Assembly (NCBI RefSeq): GCF_002079055.1 | Contig: NC_047497.1 | Coordinates: 1 to 64,000, forward strand | Reading direction: 5' to 3' | DNA: 64,000 nucleotides | From: Saccharomyces paradoxus | Taxonomy: Eukaryota > Ascomycota > Saccharomycetes > Saccharomycetales > Saccharomycetaceae | In this document: in pieces, positions 1-9,977 of the stretch | How the letters are laid out: the number at the start of each line of letters is the position of its first letter | How positions within the stretch are numbered: position 1 is the stretch's first letter | Position numbers and translations under genes: made by a program | The notes under the pieces: generated by a model | The model's database searches: none | What the model was told of the DNA's origin: nothing | What the model saw: the letters and a program-made list of their open reading frames with translations, nothing else

Positions 1-124
1 CACACCCACACACCACACCCACACCCACACCCACACCACACCCACACACCACACCCACACACCCACACACCACACCCACACCCACACCCACACCACACCC
101 ACACACACCCACACCCACACCCAC
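1..124. repeat. Telomeric C1-3A repeat tract
   Basis: The first 124 bases are an irregular run of CACACC and CACCC units, the heterogeneous C1-3A strand laid down by Saccharomyces telomerase. It occupies the left edge of the window, so this is a true chromosome end read on the C-rich strand. No Y' element lies between this tract and the X element. Confidence 0.97.
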
Positions 125-138
125 TAACACTAACACTA

Positions 139-162
139 CCCTAACCCTAACACTAACCCTAA
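139..162 (-). promoter_or_regulatory. Three TTAGGG (Tbf1-type) repeats
   Basis: CCCTAA occurs at 139-144, 145-150 and 157-162, giving three TTAGGG motifs on the minus strand. Subtelomeric TTAGGG repeats in Saccharomyces are bound by Tbf1 and act as boundary or telomere-length elements. Binding here is inferred from motif and position only. Confidence 0.75.
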
Positions 163-941
163 CTCTCTCTCAATCATATCCCCATCTCATCTTACCCTCC
201 TCTATCTCTTCTCATCTTTCCCCCCTCTTACCCTACCTCTCCCACATCACAATCCACGGCACTTACCTCACCACTCCATGCCCTGCCCCATTCTCCCACT
301 CCACCACCTCTAACCACCATCTATCATCCGACTATTCATCTCCACACCCCAACCACCATCTATCCATTTCCAATATCTAATATCCAACTCCCACTACCAC
401 TTACCCTATCATCCATCTACCATGTCGTCCTTACTATAACACTACATACCACATGTAAAACAATCAAACGTAAACAATACACCAGATAACTTACCCTGCC
501 ACACTATCAACCTCTCCACTATACCTTTCACATCCCCCAAACAATACCACCTCCAACTACCACTACCACATACCTAGATCTACCATACTCACCTTCTATT
601 TATTTAACGATATCGCATATGCATACGGACGCTATAAAACACATCACTCTCAACTTGCCCCGCCATAATACTCTACACCAAGGCCATCTCTCACTCGATC
701 AGTATCATATACATCACCACATCACCATACACGGCACTTGCCTCAGCGGTTTATACCCGGTGCCATTTACCCATAACACCCACGATTATCCACATTTTAA
801 TATCTATAACTGATCACACAACCTCAATTATCATATAAATACTCTTAACTTCATGCTTTATAACGTTTTTATACAAATATCCACTACCCATTTTATATAT
901 ACTAATATAAATACCACCAAATAATCACAACTAAAATCACC

Positions 942-952
942 TAAACATAAAA
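942..952 (-). promoter_or_regulatory. ARS consensus sequence match in core X
   Basis: The minus strand reads TTTTATGTTTA, an exact match to the 11-bp ARS consensus WTTTAYRTTTW. It lies in the conserved inner part of core X, where S. cerevisiae X elements carry an origin that is usually late or inactive. A lone consensus match is weak evidence for origin activity, but its position in core X supports it. Confidence 0.6.
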
Positions 953-1111
953 ATATACTATTTATCAATAAGAAGGTATAAACACACTATATATTAACAT
1001 AACATATCACCCCATTCATATAATTGTAATGCAGTATGAATAGGTGCCATACAGACAGCACTACATAAGATTATCATCACTACTATTGTATTAATGATCC
1101 CATTCGAACAT

Positions 1112-2683
1112 TCAGTTATGTAAACGCTTTTCGTAAGAATGTAAGTTATTAACACCACCTTCTAGTTGAGCAGAAGCCGTTCTGAATTCAAATCTAACTT
1201 TACCGCTCTGGACATTCTTCTTTAATACAGTTAACGACCTACAGCCAATGTCTTGGCAAGAATGTTGTAATCCATTGTACAAGTACGGAATAAATTTCTT
1301 AATGGATCCTTTGTCAACGACAGCGCCGGAGACACCCTGTGCAACCAAAACGCTGTCAAATTCTGAAAAGTAACGAGACGTAGATGCATTCCCTTTAGTA
1401 CCAGTCTTTTGCATGGCGTCAATGGAACCCATACCACGGTACGCCTTCAATCTTTTACCATCTTGATAGAAATACTCACCTGGTGATTCCGTAGTACCAG
1501 CCAACATACCACCCATCATAACAGTAGAAGATCCAAGAGCCAACGCCTTGGTAATGTGACCGATGTTTTGAACACCACCATCAGCCATACATGGAACACC
1601 GAACTGGTTAGCAAATTCACACACGTTGTAGACCGCTGTACCTTGTGGCCTACCACAAGCCATAACTTCTTGAGTGATACAAATAGAGCCAGTTCCCATA
1701 CCGATTCTCAAACCATCCGCACCGGCAGCAATCAAATTGGCAGCTTGTTCCCTGGTCACAACGTTACCAGCGATGACTTCCAGACCTGCGAAACTCTCTT
1801 TGACCCACTTGAGCATGTTCAATTGGAAAATAGAGTTGCCTTGGGATGAATCCAAGATGACGACATCCAAGCCGGCTTTGACCAATAATCTTAGTCTTTC
1901 TTTATCAGCGTCCATAGTACCAATGGAAGCACCACATAGCAATTGCTTGGTGTTGGCAGATTTGGACGCTAATGGGTAGTTTTGATTCTTCATTAAATCA
2001 GTTCTGGAAAGCATAGAAACTAAGTTACCCTTTTCATCAACAATCAATAGCCTACCCTTTTTGATTTTCTTTAGAATCTCGTTACCTTCTGATAACGTGA
2101 TACCTTGTGCACCGGTAACAGCGTTCTTGGTCATGACATCCTGAACGAGTAAAGAGTCGTCCTCAACGAACTGTATATCACGAGAAGTGATGACTCCCAC
2201 CAACTTTGCATTTCTCTTGCCATCTTCCGTGACAGGGAAGCCTGCAAATCCATACTTTTTCTTCATGCTCTTAGCTTCACCAACGGTGGTTGTTGGAGAA
2301 ATCACAATAGGGTTGTTAATAAACCCATTTTCATAGTTCTTGACCCTTCTGACCATGTCAGCTTGGTCCTCGGGCGTACAGTTATGGTGAACGAAACCGA
2401 TACCACCCGACAGAGCCATAAAGATGGCCATTTCCGATTCTGTCACAGTGTCCATTGGAGAGGAAACCAATGGAATGTTTAAAGTGATATTCCTGGTCAG
2501 CTTAGTCTGTAGGCTAACTTCAGAGGACGCAAAATCGACTAAACCTGGTAAGATCAAAAAATCGTTATAAGTCAACCCACCTCTGATCTTGGAGTCCATC
2601 AATTCCTGCACAGACAAACCATCCAGTCTTGGAAGGCTCTTGGCAAATTGCAGTGCGGTCTTGTAGTCTTTAATAGCGGCCAT
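1112..2683 (-). CDS. IMD2: Inosine-5'-monophosphate dehydrogenase, IMD2 type
   Basis: This 523-residue enzyme oxidises IMP to XMP, the rate-limiting step of guanine nucleotide synthesis in the cytosol. The (beta/alpha)8 barrel is split by a CBS pair at about residues 120-230. The catalytic loop [12 protein letters not shown] places the nucleophile at Cys335, and the mobile flap carries Arg437-Tyr438. Length and sequence match yeast Imd2/Imd3. The wording [17 protein letters not shown], with Ser at 253, is the Imd2 form, whereas Imd3 has Ala there. Ser253 is linked to resistance to mycophenolic acid. The gene is intact and transcribed toward the telomere, as IMD2 is on S. cerevisiae VIII-R, so it looks like a relocated copy of that end. 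Residue 92 is Ser (ALSGGIGF) where I recall Leu in Imd2 and Imd3. Start: first ATG of the frame, conserved N-terminus MAAI. Confidence 0.95.
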   Translation of the reverse strand: MAAIKDYKTALQFAKSLPRLDGLSVQELMDSKIRGGLTYNDFLILPGLVDFASSEVSLQTKLTRNITLNIPLVSSPMDTVTESEMAIFMALSGGIGFVHHNCTPEDQADMVRRVKNYENGFINNPIVISPTTTVGEAKSMKKKYGFAGFPVTEDGKRNAKLVGVITSRDIQFVEDDSLLVQDVMTKNAVTGAQGITLSEGNEILKKIKKGRLLIVDEKGNLVSMLSRTDLMKNQNYPLASKSANTKQLLCGASIGTMDADKERLRLLVKAGLDVVILDSSQGNSIFQLNMLKWVKESFAGLEVIAGNVVTREQAANLIAAGADGLRIGMGTGSICITQEVMACGRPQGTAVYNVCEFANQFGVPCMADGGVQNIGHITKALALGSSTVMMGGMLAGTTESPGEYFYQDGKRLKAYRGMGSIDAMQKTGTKGNASTSRYFSEFDSVLVAQGVSGAVVDKGSIKKFIPYLYNGLQHSCQDIGCRSLTVLKKNVQSGKVRFEFRTASAQLEGGVNNLHSYEKRLHN

Positions 2684-2990
2684 TGCTTTTACGTATTTGG
2701 GTTGTTATCAATTGAAACTGAAAATATTTACTTCTTTTAGTTTGTTATAAACGAATAAAAAAATAATAACAAAAGTAAGGCAAGAAATAGAATAGAATAC
2801 AGGAAAAAAAGTTCCCAGCATACTAGGTAAAATGTACAAGCCCACGAAACTGAGAAAAAGCCACCAAGGTTCTCCGGTTAAATGTTCAGCAAAAAATTTC
2901 CAGTCGAATTTTTTTCTAAATGTTAAATGGGAAAAGACTCCACTATTTATACTTTTTTTTTGTTTTTTTTTTTTTATTTTTTTTTTTCCG
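2684..2990 (-). promoter_or_regulatory. IMD2-type promoter with distal TATA box
   Basis: On the minus strand a TATAAATAG box lies at 2951-2943, about 265 bp upstream of the ATG, which is far for yeast. A long poly(T)/poly(A) tract lies just beyond it (2952-2990). IMD2 in S. cerevisiae has this layout: GTP-dependent choice between TATA-proximal G starts, whose short transcripts end early through Nrd1-Nab3, and a downstream A start about 106 bp before the ATG. A Nab3-type TCTTG word occurs at 2785-2781 on the minus strand. The attenuation mechanism is inferred from homology. The 118-codon open frame across this region is read here as promoter sequence, not a gene. Confidence 0.6.
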
Positions 2991-4000
2991 CTTTCTTCGA
3001 GGAAAAGAAATGCGCGGCGTGCCTGCGCGGCGGTTAGGAAAAATGCTGACGTAATGAATAACAACCTAGCTTATATGTCATAATGTAGTAAGTTTATTGG
3101 ACCTTTTCTATACGTTATGTAAATGTAAGATATGTGTGATTACTATCTTGTAAATAGAAGCTAGAGCTTCTTAAATATTACCATATTAGCGGTTTGCTAC
3201 TAATAGTCTATTTAATAATATTAGAAGTAAATGATAATTGATGTTTTCTTAAATATGCTCTTCTCGTGTAATACGTTAACAAAACATTATGGAAACGTTA
3301 TTGAAACGCTACTCGTACTGTGTATATGCGTTAGCATATTTAACAAATAATATCAGACCTTCTTGAAAATTACGCAAAAGCAAGATAAGAAAATATTACT
3401 GTTTTCCGTTGAATCTCTGATGTACTTCCGGATTTCAACCTGGCACCAAATGCTTACTTGAATAATGCATTATTAATAAATTACTGATATGTAACAGGGA
3501 TACCGCATGTAGCTTACTCTTCAGCTAATGTCTTTAAAAACTCGGCCACTTTAATCGTCTACTAACCATTGTATCTTCCTTTTAACATTATTTGACGTTT
3601 TCTCTATATTTCGGTAAGTATTCATACGATGCCCTCATCTCATGCTCAAGTAAAAACACAGTGATACTTAACAAATCCCATTAGAAAATTTTTAGGAGCT
3701 TTTGTCTGCAGTATATGCAATGTGAAAGATCATGCAGGCGGTCCCGTGCTACATCATGTGTTATTCTTTATGAGATCCCTTTTTGGAACACTGCGCTACT
3801 CGTCTCTAGGCCAAATCTCAAAATTCGACTGGGCCTATGCGCGGGCGTTCCAATACTTTTTCCGTTCCTATATTTTTACTCCTGTAACTTGAGCCCTGAA
3901 CTATAAAGGTATATATGGCAGTTGCAAGTAGTGAGCATTAGCATTCATCTATTATGCAATATGGAGAAGTACGGTAAAAAGTCTAAGCCTTATTTTTGAT
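2991..4000. other. Intergenic, no gene recognised
   Basis: About 1 kb of AT-rich sequence lies between the IMD promoter and the DUP240 pseudogene. A 63-codon open frame at 3715-3906 has no recognisable features. The last 100 bases before 4001 are probably the old DUP240 promoter; a TATATATGG word lies near 3910. Confidence 0.5.
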
Positions 4001-4721
4001 ATGAGCTCAACACCACTGATGACCGATTCTAAAACAAGACCTCAACGGTCTAAAGAACTCACCCCCGCTGAAAACATTGTCCTTCCAAGAGATAAAACTT
4101 CCAGATACGTCTGTTTCTTCAAACAGCATATTAGAATCTTCGCTTTCCTTTTATTTCACATTACCATAGTGGTCATTTTAGCCCATGCAATATTCCATAT
4201 TGAAAATCCTTTATTGCTTGTACTTGCTTGTTTTATCATGGTACTAGGATTCTTCCTTTTATTCGCCTATGTGCCTTTATTTATAGTGATTAGTGGGCCA
4301 AAATACCTCTTGGATGGTCTTAGTAAGGGTTGCAAAATGAAACTATTAGTGGAAGTTATAAATCATAAACCTAATATCAGCATAGACACATGGAATCTTA
4401 TTTGCATACAATATGAACCAGTATGCATACGAACACGGTATATGTCCAGATAAGACTCTTTTTTACGATGGCAACTCTTGTTATCAAGTTTTTACAGAAT
4501 TAGCGGTCGTCCCCTGCGGCAGCAAAAGCAACAACGAAAGTAATGTCAATAACGATCAGAAAAAGAAAAGTTGTGCGAATACTTCAAATGCTTCAAATGC
4601 TAACAAAAGTTACTCTAATAGGAACTTCGAATTGCAATCTTACATCGCAAAGGCGCTGGCCGTTTATAGAGAATCGGTTGACAAGTACTGGGCAGATAAG
4701 CACCCAGAGGTTGCGATTTGA
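4001..4721 (+). pseudogene. DUP240-family membrane protein gene, one frameshift
   Basis: The DUP240 genes encode two-span proteins of about 240 residues in the early secretory pathway and plasma membrane, some of which bind COPI or COPII coats. The first frame gives an N-terminal tail, two hydrophobic segments at about residues 47-68 and 74-98, then KLLVEVINHKP, which matches the KLLVEVITRKP block of YCR007C. After TGGAATCTTATT the reading continues in the next frame with AYNMNQY, EHGI, the CYQVF segment and a C-terminal YWADKHPEVAI. One extra T in the TTT run at 4401-4403 causes the switch. Without it the gene would encode about 239 residues, the normal family length. No other lesion is visible, so the break is either recent or a homopolymer error in the assembly. 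Closest relative by eye is YCR007C or YHL044W. Confidence 0.85.
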
Positions 4722-5314
4722 GTATAGCATTACTTCTAGGTCCCGTGTTAGGTTTTTTGTAATTGCGTCTATTATAAGAAAAACACTTTGACATTTACAA
4801 AGCCAATTGAGTATACGGATCTCTAGTGCGCCATTTTTTTTGACTTATAGGTTCTCATTATCACTTACCCAGCTATGACCTGACATTAAGCCTTCGTTTT
4901 TGCCCTCAGGTATTCATAGGAGGAGTTCTTTCATATCTGAGCGTATGTGACAACAGTTGGATTCATAAACAAAACTATTTAAGCTTTCGGTGAAAAATAA
5001 CATATATGATACTTTAAACTTTACAATTGACTTGTACTGCCTCAATAGAACCATGTAAAGACTACAAACTTTATATGATATTTTTTAGTTATTTATTAAT
5101 CGTGATATTTAAATTTGTATAATGCTACTTAATTATTGTTGTAACATATATAATACCACCATCACGATTTAGCTTTCTTGCTTATTGTAGGCAATGTCCT
5201 CCCTTCTGTCCGGCTTCTTCTAAATGTGCATTGAGTTGTTTTCATTACTTAGGGGGATTGCCATACAACTGCTTTTCCTTTCTTATTTAATGTGGTATTC
5301 TGTGGTATTAACAA
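4722..5314. other. Intergenic, no gene recognised
   Basis: AT-rich sequence without an open frame of note. I see no recognisable repeat, LTR or RNA gene here. Confidence 0.5.
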
Positions 5315-5611
5315 GTGGAAATTCTTGTTACAATTAGAAGAGAGAAGTTTTCGGAAGATATTATTCACTGGAAGGACGATGCTGGTGTTAAACGACGTTT
5401 CAGCACTTCTGTATCTTCGCAAGCATCTGTGTGCACTAATTTCTTAGATTTTGAACTATTGCTGTATATTAAGGAAGTGCTGCAAGATTGCGATAAAGAA
5501 CAATTGTCACAGATATTGATATGTAGGATCAAGTCGACTTATTATTTTAAAAAACCAGACTACATTTTTAATAACGCTAATTTAAATGGTAATAAACAAT
5601 GCAATATTTAA
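5315..5611 (+). pseudogene. Short open frame without an ATG start
   Basis: A 98-codon frame opens with GTG and contains no in-frame ATG. Its composition looks coding: acidic and charged N-terminus, a STSVSSQ segment, then NFLDFELLLYIKEVLQDCDKEQLSQIL, a likely amphipathic helix. It reminds me of the small uncharacterised YAR064W family, which in S. cerevisiae lies near IMD1 and PHO11 on the right end of chromosome I, but I cannot confirm this by alignment. Yeast nuclear genes rarely start at GTG, so I read it as a gene that has lost its start codon. Function unknown. Confidence 0.45.
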
Positions 5612-6559
5612 CGAACGTACTTTGATTAGTTTGTCTTTATCGAGTTACCTACAGTTGATAGTGGTTATAATAAGGCGCAGAAATAAAAGAAACATTTTCT
5701 GGATATCTCTTGCGTTTACTATGCATATACCATAGAAGCGTCTTTTTATGTTAACCATGGTACAGTGAAGGAGTTCCGCAAGCGCATCGTAATTTTAACT
5801 ATGAGTGATGTTCAGAAGAAGCCATATTTTGTCTTCTTTTGAGGCCGTCACCAGTGCATTGGAGGATAATCGCAGCATCAACTGGATTGTGGCCGAGTTT
5901 CATTGCAATTTGTAGCACAAATTTTTATTCTTTTCTTTTTGCGAGGGCAGGATGATAATGTTCTTTCCAAATTTAGCAGTTAGTATATCCAGCTATACCT
6001 GAATATATTAGGTACTCAATTTTCGTTGTGTTCAGGGTAAATTCCATTGATTTGATCAATTTTTGGGGCCATGTTATCATATAGGTAATAATTTATAGAC
6101 GGTCATCAAAGGTGCAAGAGTAGCGGTAGGGTATTACTGTAGAATTCATTTGGGAGCATTGTGGCACGTTTGCCGTTATCACATATCCTAAAATATAATT
6201 GTAAAACCCACATGGTTGCTGTAGTTGTTATACTCTCATTAGACTATGGTGAAATGCCGATCATCTAAACTTCTGGTCCCCCATTTTTCTTCCTGTTCAT
6301 TTAATATCTTCATTTTACCATTAACTGTTGCCTCTTTTCTTGTATATCAGAATGGTTCACTACTTAAGTTACTTTGGTCCAACAATTAATTAAATCGGCC
6401 TATAGGAATACCTTAATACCCGCTCCATACCAAATAATACTGCATTATTCTACGGATTTTTATGTGCTAGGTCTTCAACACTACTTGTCGACACTATTCC
6501 GATCTACATTTACATGCAAATACCAGCCTAACACAGCAATAATAATATTTACGCAACAA
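5612..6559. other. Subtelomeric intergenic sequence
   Basis: No intact gene. Between about 5,770 and 5,915 the composition is briefly richer in GC and coding-like on the plus strand, with stops in every frame, so it may be a small gene relic. The rest is AT-rich and I recognise nothing in it. Confidence 0.4.
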
Positions 6560-6988
6560 AGAACGAGGGTTCTCTTACTATGACTTGTTGCTCGCATTTC
6601 CCCTGATCCACAATCTTAATCTTAAAAGTGACACATGTGCAGCCACTCCGAGCCGAGGCCGTAAAAAAAAATGCCATGTTCCATGGGAAAGGTAAAGAAG
6701 TACGAAGCCATATGTTTCGGACCCTAGTATTCTTCATTAAACATAATATACGTTACCTTCATACTGTTAACCATTTTTTGAATGGTTGGCCCAAAAGAGA
6801 GTGTTTCTTTTCTGGTTTATTGTGCTCAATCAAATGGTTCATGAATATTGTCATTGATCAAATAGGTTTATAATATTAATATACATTTATATAATCAACT
6901 GTATTTATATCATCAAAAAAAAGTTGTTTTTTTTATTTTTCATTACCTTTCATTGTCTATGGATTTTCATTCGTAAAGGCACTCGTCC

Positions 6989-7351
6989 CTAGTTTGCGAT
7001 AGTGTAGATACCATCTTTGGATAGAGCCTTGGAGATAGCTGGCTTTAATCTGGTGGAGTACCATGGGACACCGGTGATCATTCTGGTGACTTGGTCTGGG
7101 GAAATACCAGTCAACATGGTGGTGAAGTCACCGTAGTTGAAAACGGCTTCAGCAACTTCAACTGGGTAGGTTTCAGTTGGGTGGGCGGCTTGGAACATGT
7201 AGTATTGGGCCAAGTGAGCTCTGATATCAGAGACGTAGACACCCAATTCAACCAGGTTGACTCTTTCGTCAGATTGAGCTAGAGTGGTGGTTGCGGAGGC
7301 GCCAGCAGCGATGGCGGCGACACCAGCAGCGATTGAAGTTAATTTGACCAT
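6989..7351 (-). CDS. PAU16: Seripauperin (PAU family cell-wall mannoprotein)
   Basis: A 120-residue secreted protein of the PAU/SRP1-TIP1 family, made under anaerobiosis, low temperature and fermentation stress and associated with the cell wall. A signal peptide covers about residues 1-20 ([20 protein letters not shown]). The SRP1/TIP1 core follows, with the hallmark [19 protein letters not shown] and the VPWYSTRL motif. It ends at [13 protein letters not shown], the usual PAU C-terminus, without the Ser/Thr-rich and GPI-anchor tail of the TIR genes. Position as the outermost XI-L PAU, next inward YKL222C, makes it the PAU16 counterpart, though family members are nearly interchangeable in sequence. 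Confidence 0.93.
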   Translation of the reverse strand: MVKLTSIAAGVAAIAAGASATTTLAQSDERVNLVELGVYVSDIRAHLAQYYMFQAAHPTETYPVEVAEAVFNYGDFTTMLTGISPDQVTRMITGVPWYSTRLKPAISKALSKDGIYTIAN

Positions 7352-7441
7352 TATATTTGTTTTGTTTTTAGTGCTGATATAAGCTTAACAGGAAAGAAAG
7401 GAATAGAGGTATATTCTCAAAGGCATATGGATGAAGTAGCT

Positions 7442-7484
7442 CTATTTATACCCATTCCTTCATCGATCATCACTACTTAAACGA
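7442..7484 (-). promoter_or_regulatory. PAU promoter: TATA box and AR1-like site
   Basis: On the minus strand a TATAAATAG box lies at 7450-7442, about 95 bp upstream of the PAU ATG. A TCGTTTA core lies just upstream at 7484-7478. That core is the sterol-response/anaerobic element bound by Upc2, which drives DAN/TIR/PAU genes when oxygen, heme or sterol is low. Regulation is inferred from motif and family. Confidence 0.55.
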
Positions 7485-7804
7485 TTCGTTAACAGATGCT
7501 CATTCATCACCTAACACCCTTCATATTTTATGTTTCGCACCATCTTCATCATGGCTATGGAGATGCGCCTGTTCCTGAACGAGGCATGCATATATCATGA
7601 ATTTCTTATGCGAAGGTATTGTTCTATGGTGCCTATGTGTATTCGTATGTGGGGGAAGTGAGAATGCCAATTGTAGGGGTGCCGGGAAGTGCCTTGAAAA
7701 AACCCTTTTCGCGTGCCTGTAAAGCTTCCATTTTGATCAAAAAAGAACGTCTGAATTGAACCCTCATTCAGAAGCTTATTGTCTAAGCCTTTATTCAGTG
7801 TTTT

Positions 7805-7812
7805 CTAAACGA
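7805..7812 (-). promoter_or_regulatory. AR1 (Upc2-type) anaerobic element, exact match
   Basis: CTAAACGA on the plus strand is TCGTTTAG on the minus strand, an exact match to AR1 (TCGTTYAG) of the DAN/TIR/PAU genes. It lies about 455 bp upstream of the PAU start and inside the conserved PAU block. Confidence 0.5.
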
Positions 7813-8000
7813 TCTCCATGGAAAAAATAATACTACACTATCTCTTTCCGGAACGTCGTACAAAATAAATATGTGTTGGGAGTCGTATATTGTTAGAGCC
7901 TGTGGTTTCAGGCATTGTCAGTGAATTTGATGACACAATTACGTAATTGTAAGCCGCTGAGAAGCAGATAGTATTGAGAGAAGTTGATATTCAAGAGCCG

Positions 8001-9977
8001 CGTATGATAAAAAAAATTTTTCAACAGTTTTAGAAAGACTGAAACTCTGCATGGTGAGAAATCTTTTATTCCCAGAAATAATGCGGGGATACTAAGCCGA
8101 AGCTCTCCAAAATGGTTTCTTTCATTTTGGTAAAGAGGGACTTAGTATCTACCCAAAAAGTTAACATATCTGTAGATATATATGGAGATGAAGTCGAGCA
8201 TCTCATTATTTCCTTTGGTGAACATGAAAGTAATTTTCTTTAGAATATTTATTCGTATTTCCGTCTATCCTTTTTCGACTCATAGCTTCAGGTAACTCTA
8301 CCTTACTCAGCTTCATATGGCAACGTACTATATTCTCTTCTTTTTAAGACTATAGCACAAACTACCACAAAGTGGTCCCTGACTATTCCTCATGCAAGGC
8401 TTTCAGTAAACCTCAATCCTGGCTTATATTTTCATATCTGTTACTTGGAAGAATAGTTGTTGCTTTAGTTGAAAAAAATCTTCTCCATTAAATTTTTATC
8501 TCCTTTTTATGTTAAGCCCTGACTTAAAGTCTATGTTTTGTTCTTGATATTATCCTACGAGCGTGTATACATTTTCCCTCACTCTAGTGTAATACTAGCA
8601 CCGCTAAAATCCTTCGCAATCAAGTCGCAGATAATAAATGCCTTTTTCTTCAACTGATATCACTTCGATCTTACCTACCTCTACACCGTATATGAGGATA
8701 ATTTCACTGCTGTCGGCAACTTCTATAAAATCATAGACTTTATTATACTTAATTGAATTGAATAATGCTATACTAGATGTAGTGATCCAGGATCAGTGCC
8801 TTAGTAATGTATAAAAGACTCACCACTCAGAAACTTCTGGGAGAGATATATAAAATAGTGATGGAAGTATCTGCTACTAAAAAAGAATTATATTTACTTT
8901 ATCCATAGACAGTTCGAAAGAGGGTAATAATACATATGCTGTTTTAGTAGATGTTAAGCCTCCCAGGTTAGATCATGTTTTCTTCGTCGACATGTGTTTC
9001 GTACAGATTATATTACTATCCTTACGAAAATGGTATTAATAAAAACTGTCATCGCGGTTATCGGTCTATCAAAAAAGGAATTTGGTATTAGAGTTAGTTC
9101 CTCATGAATGGAAGATTATCGTTAGCAAGAGGTACTTCTGTCACTTCGTATATTTATGTTGCCTTTAAAATTTTGTTTTATGTATAAAATGTGGTCGTAC
9201 AAAAAGAAGGTCCAACTAAACCAGTAGTAATTTGGTCCTGCACCACTTCCGCGCAATAGAACACAAGGTCAATCAGTTAATTAAGATGTTATTGACTAAA
9301 TCAAAACTTTTAAATAGGCATAGCACAACATTATATAATAGCAAACCTAGAAATATGCGTTAAGTTTGTTTTTACACCGAAGTGCAGTCGTAGCACTTCT
9401 CTATTTGTTTTTGGCTACGATTATGGCACTTTTTCAATTAGTTATATTATTGATGTGTGTATCATTTTTACTCAAATTTTACAGTATTCAATGCTCGTTA
9501 TGGTAATTGAACCACAAATATTAGTATCTCCTGAAGAAAGTTTAAATTCGGTCAAAGAGTTACAACTGACAGCACCACAACTAAGTTTATAAAAGAATAT
9601 ATTGGGTGCACTTACCCATTAGCATTAGCATACCAGCAGAATATCAAAATTTGCTTTTCCGGGTCAAGATTCCTTTCTTTTAAAGTATTTATTTGTACAT
9701 TAGGATACATGAGATATCATAATGTACACTTAAAATATAGACCTACGTACTTATATATTAAACGTCACCTTATTTATTAAAAATGAAGTTAGATTGACGG
9801 TGATATTTGAAGATGCTAGAGAGAAATAAAAGCAATAAAAGCCATAGAAAAGAGCAATAGTAGGCCAAAAGGAACAAAGTGTGCCAATCAGTAGCTTTCG
9901 CGAAGAGCTCTTTCGTATTGGCTGGCAAAATGAGTCACTTACTACAGTTTCATGTTAGAGTTCAACTGTTGTACCTA
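8001..9977. other. Gene-poor interval with possible minus-strand relics
   Basis: About 2 kb without an intact gene; as I recall, the S. cerevisiae interval between PAU16 and YKL222C is about 1.3 kb shorter than here. On the minus strand from about 8,330 to 8,050 there are short consecutive coding-like stretches in different frames, for example one starting MKLSKVELPEAMSRK and another reading WVDTKSLFTKMKETI and ending in YFWE-stop. No family was recognised. Sequence from 8,400 to 9,950 is AT-rich and featureless to my eye. Confidence 0.4.

Larger units (their letters stand above)
125..995. repeat. Subtelomeric X element (repeats plus core X)
   Basis: Directly inside the telomere tract lies C-rich, gene-free sequence dotted with CCCTAA and TTACCC words. 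From about 600 to 990 it follows the core X of S. cerevisiae telomeres as I recall it: the GGCACTTGCCTCAGCGG segment near 734, the GCCATTTACCCATAAC segment near 762, and the ATCACCTAAACATAAAAAT segment near 935. Core X normally seeds an ARS and binds silencing factors at chromosome ends. The outer boundary is clear; the inner boundary near 995 is my estimate from where the resemblance stops. Confidence 0.85.
6560..8000. repeat. PAU cassette, shared subtelomeric block
   Basis: This stretch follows, piece by piece, what I recall of the PAU8 neighbourhood on S. cerevisiae I-L. Shared segments include the GACTTGTTGCTCGCA stretch near 6,582, the TATAATATTAATATACATTTATATAATC stretch near 6,870, the whole PAU frame, and upstream the GTGTTGGGAGTCGTATA and GCCGCTGAGAAGC segments near 7,870 and 7,950. 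PAU genes move between chromosome ends as blocks of this kind. The limits are approximate, set where the resemblance fades. Confidence 0.65.

Noticed and set aside
619-813. 64-codon frame in the X element
   Set aside because: It follows conserved core X sequence read as protein; His/Thr-rich composition is that of the repeat.
1-1000. Y' element at the telomere
   Set aside because: The telomere tract passes directly into X sequence and no helicase-like frame is present.
2708-3064. 118-codon minus-strand open frame upstream of IMD
   Set aside because: It spans the IMD promoter, TATA box and poly(T) tract; its lysine-rich run is just the homopolymer translated.
5770-5915. Short GC-richer, coding-like patch
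   Set aside because: All frames are interrupted within a few tens of codons and I recognise no family; too short to call a relic.
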